Source: Myxococcales bacterium (GTDB lineage: Bacteria; Myxococcota_A; Polyangia; Fen-1088). From it: 5,308 nt of DNA. The notes beneath the pieces are model-generated. The model was not told the origin of the DNA. It did not search any database and worked only from the letters and a program-made list of their open reading frames with translations. Both the position numbers and the translations under genes were made by a program. The stretch is taken from NCBI GenBank assembly GCA_003161835.1, contig PMNO01000610.1, positions 7,574 to 12,881 of the forward strand. Direction: 5' to 3'. Shown piece by piece: positions 1 to 5,149 of the stretch; position 1 is the first letter of the stretch; the number at the start of each line of letters is the position of its first letter.

Positions 1-828
1 CCCAACGAGGAATTCGACCACACCGATCCGTACGTCTACCCGAATCGCCCGCGCTGGATGCGGTTCTTCACGATCGTGGCAGGGCCCCTGGCGAACTTCC
101 TGACGGCGATAGTCGTCATGATGTTCGTGTACACGATTCTCGGCGTTCCGTTGCCCTCGAAGAACGAGCGCGTCGTCGATGTTCGGGCCGACTCCGCCGC
201 CGCCGCCGCCGGGCTAAAGACGGCCGACTTGATCGTCGAGGCAAATGGCCAGGCGATAACGGCTGATCACACGATCCGCGATCAGATCAAGGCCGCGGGG
301 GGAGCCCCCCAGGTGTTGAAGGTTTTGCGGCTCGGCCAACTGTTGACGTTGACGGTGACGCCCCGGAAACAACCAACCGGCGAATTCCTGATTGGCGTTC
401 AGATTGAGCACTATGACCTGACCGCTCTGTCTTTTGGCGCCGCCGCCAAGCAAGCGCTCATCTATCCGATCGAGAAATCCAAGATCATCCTGGTGGGCCT
501 GTACGACATGGTGACCGGCAAGGAGAAGGCCGAATTGTCGGGACCCATCGGGATCACGCGGGAGATCGCGCGCGCCGCCAACCGCAGTGTCTGGGACTAC
601 TTTGGCATCATCGCCATGCTGTCGGTGTACTTGGGCCTGTTCAACCTGTTGCCGCTGCCGGCCCTGGATGGGGGCCGGGCGCTATTTCTGGGTCTCGAGG
701 CGCTGATTCGCCGACGCATCAACCCACGCATCGAGGCCACCGTGCATACGGTCGGCTTGGTGGTGCTGCTGGGGGTCCTCCTCCTGGTGAGTTTCAAGGA
801 TTTCACCCGATTGATTGGAAAGGGATGA
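1..828 (+). CDS. rseP: RseP/RasP-type site-2 zinc metalloprotease, C-terminal part (5' end outside window)
   Basis: The reading frame is open from the first base, so the gene starts upstream; 275 residues are visible. Site-2 proteases cleave transmembrane segments of anti-sigma factors and remnant signal peptides in the inner membrane. Seen here, in visible-residue numbering: a membrane segment with the family motif GPLANF (28-33); one PDZ-like domain (about 56-122, with AAGLKTADLI); the conserved SGPIGI (180-185); a membrane segment running into NLLPLPALDGG (215-225), whose Asp223 is the third zinc ligand of the family; and a final hydrophobic helix (about 250-265). The HExxH zinc site lies outside the window and cannot be checked. 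About 195 residues separate GPLANF from LDGG, roughly 100 fewer than in E. coli RseP, so this is a single-PDZ form. ATG 58 is an internal methionine, since homologous sequence (YPNRPRW) precedes it. The stop lies just before the next gene, suggesting co-transcription. Confidence 0.93.
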   Translation, partial: PNEEFDHTDPYVYPNRPRWMRFFTIVAGPLANFLTAIVVMMFVYTILGVPLPSKNERVVDVRADSAAAAAGLKTADLIVEANGQAITADHTIRDQIKAAGGAPQVLKVLRLGQLLTLTVTPRKQPTGEFLIGVQIEHYDLTALSFGAAAKQALIYPIEKSKIILVGLYDMVTGKEKAELSGPIGITREIARAANRSVWDYFGIIAMLSVYLGLFNLLPLPALDGGRALFLGLEALIRRRINPRIEATVHTVGLVVLLGVLLLVSFKDFTRLIGKG

Positions 829-878
829 TTCCCTCTCGTCCGCGGCAGCGACTTCCCATTCCGCCCCGTATGCGATGA
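825..878 (+). other. Possible 17-codon coupling ORF between rseP and the Rsm22-like gene
   Basis: An ATG at 825-827 overlaps the rseP stop as ATGA. It opens a 17-codon frame (starts MIPSRP, ends PPRMR) whose TGA at 876-878 overlaps ATG 875 of the next gene, again as ATGA. This would allow stop-start translational coupling across the junction and would explain the lack of a Shine-Dalgarno at 875. It is equally consistent with chance, particularly if the downstream gene starts at TTG 815. The peptide is Arg/Pro-rich, resembles nothing I recognise, and the purine run GGAAAGGG directly before the ATG is too close to be a good ribosome binding site. Confidence 0.15.
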
Positions 879-1939
879 CCAACGCCAAACGCGGTATGGG
901 CAGGCCCCCGCGTTCCCGCATGCAGCAGGGACTGGTGGGCGACCGCACCTTGGTCGGAACCCGCTATCTGGCTGATCCCACTTTGCGGTCGGAGTACGTG
1001 CGCGACATCGCGCCGCGCACCGCGGTCGCGTTGGGCAAGATACTGCGCGAGACTTTTCCCGACCCAGGCGCGCGCGCGCATCCGCTTCGGGTTCTCGACC
1101 TGGGCGCGGGGACGGGGGCCGCGGGAGCCGCCGTCCGAGCCCACTTCGGAAACGACACGGACCTATCTTCCGTGGACCAGATTCCCGCCGCCGGGGTGGG
1201 GCACGTGGCCGACATCACGAAGATTCGGTCCCTGTCGCAGGTCAAACGCGCGGGCAGACCGTTCGATCTGTTGATCGCCGCGCATGTCCTCAACGAGCTG
1301 TACCTTGACGAAACACCGCTCGAACGGCCAGGCAGACTGGCCGCGCTGGTGGCCGACTGGTGTCGATTCTTGCTGACCGACCTCGGTACCTTGATCGTGG
1401 TGGAGCCCGCGCTGCGCGAAACATCCCGCGCGCTGCTCGGGGTGCGCGACCACCTGGTGACCTCCGGTCTGCGCATCGTAGCCCCCTGCTTCTTCGCGGG
1501 GCCCTGCCCCGCCCTGCTGCGCGAGCGCGACTGGTGCCACGACGCCGGTGAATCCCACGACGTCGCGGGCGAGAAGCTCGCCGCTCGAGGGATTTTGAAT
1601 CGGGGCCCGGCCGGCGGCAGTCCCGGCGGCAGGATCGCACACCGGGTAGACTTCAGTTACCTTGTGATTCGCGGGTCCGGCGATCCGCCAACGGACCCGA
1701 CGTTGTTGCGCATTGTCAGCGACCCACTGCCAGAGAAGGGCCGCTTGAAATTGTTTGGTTGCGGACTTTCCGGGCGGCAACCGATTGTCCGCCTCGATCG
1801 CCACGCGTCCGCCGCGAATGCCGATTTCGACCAGTTGAAACGCGGAGACGTGGTGCGGATCGAACGCGCCACGTCCGCGACCGACGGCATGCGTGTGGTC
1901 CCCGACTCCACCGTCTCGCGACCAACGCGTATGCGTTGA
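875..1939 (+). CDS. Rsm22/METTL17-family SAM-dependent methyltransferase-like protein
   Basis: Class I methyltransferase fold of the Rsm22 family; the mitochondrial members assist small-ribosomal-subunit assembly, while the bacterial function is not established. Numbered from ATG 875 (354 residues): SAM-binding motif I VLDLGAGTG (73-81), acidic Asp101 at the end of strand 2, AAHVLNEL (135-142), VVEP (175-178), then the family signature APCFFAGPCP...RDWCH (203-222) with Cys205, Cys211 and Cys221. A later DFSYLVIR (259-266) and LKLFGCGLSG with Cys296 complete the pattern. Three cysteines in the signature plus one distal cysteine match the set reported to bind a 4Fe-4S cluster in METTL17; cluster binding here is inferred. 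The start is uncertain: an in-frame TTG at 815 would add 20 residues and overlap rseP, with AAGGA at 796-800 rather far upstream. ATG 875 has no clear Shine-Dalgarno, but third-position GC is higher after it. The gene follows rseP closely and is convergent with ahcY. Confidence 0.85.
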   Translation: MTNAKRGMGRPPRSRMQQGLVGDRTLVGTRYLADPTLRSEYVRDIAPRTAVALGKILRETFPDPGARAHPLRVLDLGAGTGAAGAAVRAHFGNDTDLSSVDQIPAAGVGHVADITKIRSLSQVKRAGRPFDLLIAAHVLNELYLDETPLERPGRLAALVADWCRFLLTDLGTLIVVEPALRETSRALLGVRDHLVTSGLRIVAPCFFAGPCPALLRERDWCHDAGESHDVAGEKLAARGILNRGPAGGSPGGRIAHRVDFSYLVIRGSGDPPTDPTLLRIVSDPLPEKGRLKLFGCGLSGRQPIVRLDRHASAANADFDQLKRGDVVRIERATSATDGMRVVPDSTVSRPTRMR

Positions 1940-1962
1940 ACTGATCGCGTTCGCGTCAACGC
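1933..1962. repeat. Inverted repeat at the convergent gene end
   Basis: GCGTTGA (1933-1939, including the stop codon of the Rsm22-like gene) pairs perfectly with TCAACGC (1956-1962) across a 16-base loop. It could form a hairpin at the 3' end of the + transcript and might stabilise it or slow polymerase. No T-run follows on the + strand, so it is not a classical intrinsic terminator. Confidence 0.35.
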
Positions 1963-1971
1963 GGTCACCCG

Positions 1972-1995
1972 AAAAAAACGGCGTCGGGAAGCCGA
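1972..1995 (-). terminator. Weak candidate intrinsic terminator of ahcY
   Basis: Read on the minus strand just after the ahcY stop, a short GC stem (CGGC/GCCG, at 1991-1994 and 1979-1982, loop 8) is followed directly by seven T residues (A at 1972-1978 on the + strand). The T-run and position fit a rho-independent terminator. The stem is only 4 bp, so the call is tentative. Confidence 0.35.
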
Positions 1996-1997
1996 AC

Positions 1998-3260
1998 TTA
2001 GGTGCCTGCCGCGTAGTCGTCGTTGTAGCTGATCTGTTCCGGCGTCAACGCGTCGATGCTCAGGCCTTGGGTCTCGAGCTTGATGCGCGCCAATTCTTGA
2101 TCCAGCGCCTTGGGCAATTCGTAGACGTGAGCCTCCATGGACTTGCCCTCCTTGGCCAGCTTGCACAGCGCCAGGTACTGGTTGGCGAACGACATGTCCA
2201 TGACCTCCGAGGGGTGGCCCTCGGCGGCAGCCAGATTCACCAGACGTCCCTGCGCCAAGACGTACACCCGTCGCCCATTCTTCAGGAGGTACTCCTCGTT
2301 GTTCGCTCTGATTTCGCGCTTGCCCTTGGATCGCCCCTCGAGATCCACGAGGTTGATCTCGCAATCGTAGTGACCCGTGTTGCAGACGATGGCTCCGTCC
2401 TTCATCGAATCGAAGTGGCGGCCGACGATCACATCCTTCATGCCGGTGGCGGTGATGAAGATATCTCCCAGCTTGGCCGCTTCATCCATCTTCATCACGC
2501 GGAATCCGTCGAGCGTCGCCTTCAGCGCGGCGGTGGGCCTGATTTCGGTGACAACCACGTTCGCGCCCATGCCAGCCGCGCGGGTCGCCACTCCGCGGCC
2601 ACAATGGCCGTAGCCGGCGACGACGAACGTCTTGCCCGCCAGCAGGACCGACGAGCCCCGAAGGATACCGTCCAATGACGATTGGCCCGTACCGTAGACA
2701 TTGTCGAAATCCCACTTCGTCTCGCTGTCATTGACTGCGATGACCGGGTATTTCAGCTTGCCCGCCTTATCCATCGATCGCAGGCGGTGCACGCCGGTCG
2801 TGGTCTCCTCAGTCCCACCTATGATGGTGGCCGCCAGCGCGTGATATCGGTCGTGAACCGTGAAGATCAGGTCCGCCCCGTCGTCCAGGGTCAAGGTTGG
2901 CTTCATTTCCAGGGTTTTGTCGATGCACCAGTAGAATTCTTCCTTTGACAGGCCGTGCCACGCGTAGATGGAGGTTTCCTCGGCGGCCAGCGCTGCGGCG
3001 ACATCGTCCTGGGTCGACAGCGGATTACAGCCCGACCACGACACCTCGGCGCCGGCGGCGCGCAGGGTGCGGATCAGCACCGCGGTCTCCTTGGTTACGT
3101 GCAAACAGCCAGCCACCTTCATGCCGCGCAAAGGAAGATCTTTTTTTCCCTTGTCCCGGAGGTGCATCAGCACCGGCATGCGGCTCTCGGCCCATTCGAT
3201 ACGCAGACGTCCGGCGTCCGCCAGTTTGGGATCCGCAATCTTGGAATTCAAATTGGACAT
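1998..3260 (-). CDS. ahcY: Adenosylhomocysteinase (S-adenosyl-L-homocysteine hydrolase), short form
   Basis: Cytosolic NAD-dependent enzyme that reversibly splits S-adenosylhomocysteine, the by-product of SAM-dependent methylation, into adenosine and homocysteine, relieving product inhibition of methyltransferases. The 420-residue protein shows all expected parts: HVTKETA (54-60), CNPLSTQDD (78-86), DDGAD (126-130), EETTTG (151-156), the catalytic stretch NDSETKWDFDN (177-187) with Lys182 and Asp186, the NAD-binding GYGHCGRG (216-223), CNTGHYDCEI (293-302) and GHPSEVMDMSFANQ (348-361). It is about 50 residues shorter than typical 470-residue proteobacterial enzymes. It has YGTGQSSLDG after the catalytic Lys/Asp and ends soon after LTPEQISY, as in the compact archaeal/Thermotoga-type form, so it lacks the long C-terminal tail. 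ATG 3258-3260 is supported by AGGAG 9 bases upstream. It is convergent with the Rsm22-like gene. Confidence 0.97.
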   Translation of the reverse strand: MSNLNSKIADPKLADAGRLRIEWAESRMPVLMHLRDKGKKDLPLRGMKVAGCLHVTKETAVLIRTLRAAGAEVSWSGCNPLSTQDDVAAALAAEETSIYAWHGLSKEEFYWCIDKTLEMKPTLTLDDGADLIFTVHDRYHALAATIIGGTEETTTGVHRLRSMDKAGKLKYPVIAVNDSETKWDFDNVYGTGQSSLDGILRGSSVLLAGKTFVVAGYGHCGRGVATRAAGMGANVVVTEIRPTAALKATLDGFRVMKMDEAAKLGDIFITATGMKDVIVGRHFDSMKDGAIVCNTGHYDCEINLVDLEGRSKGKREIRANNEEYLLKNGRRVYVLAQGRLVNLAAAEGHPSEVMDMSFANQYLALCKLAKEGKSMEAHVYELPKALDQELARIKLETQGLSIDALTPEQISYNDDYAAGT

Positions 3261-3268
3261 GGGAAATA

Positions 3269-3274
3269 GCTCCT
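3269..3274 (-). promoter_or_regulatory. Ribosome binding site of ahcY
   Basis: AGGAGC on the minus strand, 8 bases before ATG 3260. This is the strongest Shine-Dalgarno in the window and fixes the ahcY start. Confidence 0.8.
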
Positions 3275-3290
3275 AAAAACGGGGTGCTGC

Positions 3291-3319
3291 AAGCTACTTC
3301 CCGACCTGAACCGAGTCAA
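3291..3319 (-). promoter_or_regulatory. Candidate sigma-70-type promoter of ahcY
   Basis: On the minus strand, TTGACT (3319-3314; 5 of 6 consensus bases) is followed after exactly 17 bases by TAGCTT (3296-3291; 3 of 6). This predicts a start near 3284 and a short 5' leader carrying the AGGAG site. The -10 is weak. The -35 lies inside the small inverted repeat at 3311-3326. Confidence 0.45.
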
Positions 3320-3326
3320 GGCTCGG
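3311..3326. repeat. Inverted repeat overlapping the ahcY -35 region
   Basis: CCGAG (3311-3315) and CTCGG (3322-3326) form a perfect 5-bp inverted repeat with a 6-base centre. It spans the proposed -35 element of ahcY, so it could be an operator for a repressor of the methyl cycle, or an RNA hairpin in transcripts that read through from the tRNA gene. The arms are short and GC-rich, so chance is possible. Confidence 0.3.
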
Positions 3327-3360
3327 CGCGCGCAAGGCTCGCCGCATGGTCGGCGGATTC

Positions 3361-3398
3361 CGCGCGTGGGGTGGGCGCCTCCCCACCGCCACTCCGCG
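3361..3398. repeat. Strong stem-loop just 3' of tRNA-Arg
   Basis: GTGG+GGTGGG (3366-3375) pairs with CCCACC+CCAC (3382-3387 and 3389-3392), with one bulged base and a 6-base loop. CGCG on each outer side (3361-3364, 3395-3398) can extend it. On the minus strand it starts a few bases after the mature tRNA 3' end. It could act in termination or 3' processing of the tRNA precursor. There is no T-run, so a classical intrinsic terminator is not supported. Confidence 0.45.
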
Positions 3399-3404
3399 CA
3401 ATAG

Positions 3405-3478
3405 TGGGCTCGACTGGATTCGAACCAGCGACTTCCGCCTTCGGAGGGCGGCACTCTATCCAACTGAGCTACGAGCCC
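3405..3478 (-). tRNA. tRNA-Arg, anticodon CCG (reads CGG)
   Basis: The 74-nt minus-strand sequence folds as a full cloverleaf. The acceptor stem GGGCTCG/CGAGCCC pairs perfectly. The D arm is GCTC with loop AGTTGGATA. The anticodon stem CCGCC/GGCGG encloses loop CTCCGAA, giving anticodon CCG at 3444-3442. The variable loop is AAGTC, and the T arm GCTGG/CCAGT encloses TTCGAAT. The discriminator base is A, and the 3' CCA is not encoded (CTA follows), so CCA must be added after transcription. The gene is divergent from bioB and upstream of ahcY on the same strand. Confidence 0.96.
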
Positions 3479-3488
3479 GGACCGACCC

Positions 3489-3518
3489 TGTTTAGCGCGC
3501 ACTTGCCGGGCGCCGCAA
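3489..3518 (-). promoter_or_regulatory. Possible tRNA-Arg promoter
   Basis: On the minus strand, TTGCGG (3518-3513) and TAAACA (3494-3489) are 18 bases apart. The -10 ends 10 bases before the mature tRNA, which would leave a leader of only a few bases. Both hexamers match the consensus only in part. Confidence 0.3.
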
Positions 3519-3550
3519 GAGTGGGCGCGCCGTTCACAGGCGGCGTCAGG

Positions 3551-3563
3551 TTCTATGATAGAA
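3551..3563. promoter_or_regulatory. AT-rich perfect palindrome over the bioB start, candidate operator
   Basis: TTCTAT-g-ATAGAA is a perfect inverted repeat with 6-bp arms around one central base, in otherwise GC-rich DNA. It covers the predicted bioB start codon (3555-3557) and a TATGAT hexamer. Biotin genes are commonly controlled by repressors (BirA, BioR, BioQ) binding palindromes near the start. This one is not the BirA site and only loosely resembles the BioR motif, so the regulator is unknown. Confidence 0.35.
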
Positions 3564-4538
3564 ACAGCGACCTTGGACACCAGCGAATTTTCAGTCCGGC
3601 AAGTTCGTGAAATTCACGACCTGCCCTTGCCCAGCCTGATGTTTCGGGCGCAGACCGTCCACCGCGCCCATCACGATCCCGGCGAAGTGCAACTGTGCAC
3701 GCTGTTGTCGGTGAAGACGGGCGGTTGCCCGGAAGACTGCGCTTACTGCCCGCAGTCATCGAAATACGACACCGGGGTGGACCCCGCCCGAATGATGAAA
3801 ACGGCCGAGGTGTTGGACGCGGCGACGCGGGCCAAGACAGCCGGCGCGACCCGATTTTGCATGGGCGCCGCCTGGCGCGAGGTGAAAGACGGCCCCGCGT
3901 TCGACGAAGTTTTGAGCATGGTCCGCGAGGTCCGGGGACTGGGCCTCGAAGCCTGTTGCACCTTGGGGATGGTCACCGAGTCGCAAGCACAGCGTCTGGC
4001 CGCCGCGGGACTGACGGCGTACAACCACAATCTGGATACGTCAAAGTCGTTCTACGGGCAGATTATCAGCACCCGCACCTTCGAGGATCGCCTGCAAACC
4101 CTGTCTAACGTGCGCCGGGCCGGAATCACGGTCTGCTCGGGCGGCATCATCGGTATGGGTGAATCCATAGACGATCGCTGCGCGTTGTTGATGACGCTGG
4201 CGAATCTGTCTCCTCAGCCGGAAAGCGTGCCCATCAATGCTCTGGTCGCTACCCCCGGTACGCCGCTGGCGGACCGCAAGCCCGTCGATGCCCTCGAGTT
4301 CGTTCGCATGATCGCGACCGCGCGGATCCTGATGCCGAAAGCCAAGGTCCGCCTTTCGGCTGGCCGGCTCGACCTGTCCCGCGAGGCGCAGCTGTTGTGC
4401 TTTCTCGCGGGCGCCAACTCGATCTTCTTCGGAGAAAAGCTGCTGACCACTGGCAACCCCGATGTCGAGACGGACCTGGCGCTGCTGCGCGACGCGGGCT
4501 TCTCGACCAAGATGGATACCGTGGAGCTCGGCGAGTAA
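3555..4538 (+). CDS. bioB: Biotin synthase
   Basis: Radical-SAM enzyme that inserts sulfur into dethiobiotin in the last step of biotin synthesis, in the cytosol. Seen in the 327 residues: the radical-SAM motif CPEDCAYC (Cys58, Cys62, Cys65) for the 4Fe-4S cluster; FCMGAAW with Cys102, LEACCTLG with Cys134 and VCSGG with Cys194; and Arg266 in VRLSAGR. These match the 2Fe-2S ligands known from E. coli BioB. YNHNLDTS (156-163), ESVPIN (223-228) and [15 protein letters not shown] (285-299) are also typical. The C-terminal tail is shorter than in E. coli (346 residues). The start is not firm: ATG 3555 has only a weak AGG 4 bases upstream and lies in a palindrome; TTG 3573 would give an N-terminus closer in length to E. 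coli BioB. No other bio gene is adjacent; it is divergent from tRNA-Arg and convergent with trmL. Confidence 0.97.
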   Translation: MIETATLDTSEFSVRQVREIHDLPLPSLMFRAQTVHRAHHDPGEVQLCTLLSVKTGGCPEDCAYCPQSSKYDTGVDPARMMKTAEVLDAATRAKTAGATRFCMGAAWREVKDGPAFDEVLSMVREVRGLGLEACCTLGMVTESQAQRLAAAGLTAYNHNLDTSKSFYGQIISTRTFEDRLQTLSNVRRAGITVCSGGIIGMGESIDDRCALLMTLANLSPQPESVPINALVATPGTPLADRKPVDALEFVRMIATARILMPKAKVRLSAGRLDLSREAQLLCFLAGANSIFFGEKLLTTGNPDVETDLALLRDAGFSTKMDTVELGE

Positions 4539-4559
4539 GTAGCCGGCCGCGGGTTCCCT

Positions 4560-5045
4560 TCAATCGATTTGCGCGATTTGCGCGCGTCTGGCCCATTGCC
4601 GGCGAACCTCGAAGGCCCCGATCGCCACCGAAGTCGACAGGTTCAAGGACCGCAAAGCCGGATCTCGCATCGGGATGGAAACGAGGGTGTCCCTGTAGGC
4701 CTCCTGAATCTCTGGCGGCAATCCCACGCTCTCGCACCCGAACACCAACACGGCGGGATCGGCGTACTCGATCTCGTCGTACCGCTGCGCGCCACGAGTG
4801 GCGAAGAAATAGGGCGCGCCCAACCGCGGCAACTCGGCCGCCACCGTCGTCCAGTCGGGCCAGACTCGAACACGAACGCGCGGCCAGTAGTCGAGTCCGG
4901 CCCGACGCACGTGCCTATCCGACAACGAAAAGCCAAGCGGCTGCACCAGGTGCAGGTCCGCGTCCACCGCCAGGCAGGTGCGCCCGGCGTTGCCCGTATT
5001 CCAATGAATCTCCGGCGCGACGAGGACCACGTGAAGCCTTGCCAT
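4560..5045 (-). CDS. trmL: tRNA (cytidine/uridine-34-2'-O)-methyltransferase, SPOUT family
   Basis: SPOUT (trefoil-knot) enzyme that transfers a methyl group from SAM to the 2'-OH of wobble base 34, in E. coli on certain tRNA-Leu species. The 161-residue protein is close to the 157 of E. coli TrmL and has the full motif order: PEIHWNTGNAGR (11-22), VQPLGF (34-39), RRAGLDYW (47-54), the knot motif FGCESVGLP (102-110), IPM (124-126) and RSLNLSTSVAIGAFEVRRQ (132-150), which forms the SAM-binding knot and dimer interface. ATG 5045 is the only plausible start, since an in-frame TAA lies 18 bases upstream; no good Shine-Dalgarno is visible. The last residues AQIAQID are encoded by a 9-bp tandem repeat. 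Only 21 bases separate its stop from the convergent bioB stop, and no clear terminator is seen there. A different tRNA target within the TrmL/SpoU class is possible. Confidence 0.93.
   Translation of the reverse strand: MARLHVVLVAPEIHWNTGNAGRTCLAVDADLHLVQPLGFSLSDRHVRRAGLDYWPRVRVRVWPDWTTVAAELPRLGAPYFFATRGAQRYDEIEYADPAVLVFGCESVGLPPEIQEAYRDTLVSIPMRDPALRSLNLSTSVAIGAFEVRRQWARRAQIAQID
4566..4583. repeat. 9-bp tandem duplication at the trmL 3' end
   Basis: GATTTGCGC occurs twice in direct succession (4566-4574 and 4575-4583). On the minus strand it encodes the repeated Ala-Gln-Ile at the TrmL C-terminus, in frame. It looks like a simple slippage duplication. Confidence 0.6.
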
Positions 5046-5116
5046 CGAATTGCCCAGTTCTTACCTGACCCGAACCGGAACCACGAAACGAAGGTGCAGG
5101 AAAGCAGTACGGCGGT

Positions 5117-5135
5117 CCGGATCGCGCCGATCCGG
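5117..5135. promoter_or_regulatory. Inverted repeat between trmL and the S4-domain gene, candidate operator or hairpin
   Basis: CCGGATC (5117-5123) and GATCCGG (5129-5135) form a perfect 7-bp inverted repeat around GCGCC. It lies in the 104-bp region shared by the divergent trmL and S4-domain genes, 14 bases before the latter's GTG start. A TATACC hexamer (5138-5143) follows. It could be an operator or a hairpin in the leader. No convincing -35 is visible for either gene. Confidence 0.35.
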
Positions 5136-5149
5136 CGTATACCTGGTCC

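Noticed and set aside
199..213. GCC trinucleotide run in rseP
   Set aside because: Five Ala codons in a variable PDZ loop. It is unremarkable in high-GC DNA, though it could slip.
297..310. GGGGGG-AG-CCCCCC palindrome inside rseP
   Set aside because: It lies within the coding PDZ region (Gly-Gly-Ala-Pro codons), and a 2-base loop cannot form a normal hairpin. Codon composition explains it.
1657..2364. Minus-strand open frame (235 codons) across the 3' ends of the Rsm22-like gene and ahcY
   Set aside because: It overlaps two well-supported genes in other frames and has no family-like sequence.
1893..2678. Open frame of 261 codons on the + strand opposite ahcY
   Set aside because: It is antisense to a fully motif-supported ahcY; its composition is that of a shadow frame.
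3261..3404. SAH riboswitch upstream of ahcY
   Set aside because: A GCTGCAAG and an AGGCTCG resembling parts of the riboswitch core do occur, but on the + strand, opposite to ahcY, and without the required pairing. The minus-strand leader lacks the core.
3405..3478. tRNA-Arg as an integration (att) site
   Set aside because: No integrase, no repeat of the tRNA 3' end and no foreign genes are in the window.
3479..3554. BirA-type operator upstream of bioB
   Set aside because: No TTGTAAACC/GGTTTACAA-like half sites occur in the interval.
3533..3559. TTCACA-N15-TATGAT as a firm bioB promoter
   Set aside because: The spacer is short and the -10 would overlap the predicted ATG, so it is kept only as part of the palindrome finding.
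4397..5068. Long + strand open frame (223 codons) over bioB's end and trmL
   Set aside because: It is Arg/Pro/Ala-rich with no recognisable motif, and it runs antisense to a clear TrmL. High GC creates such shadow frames.
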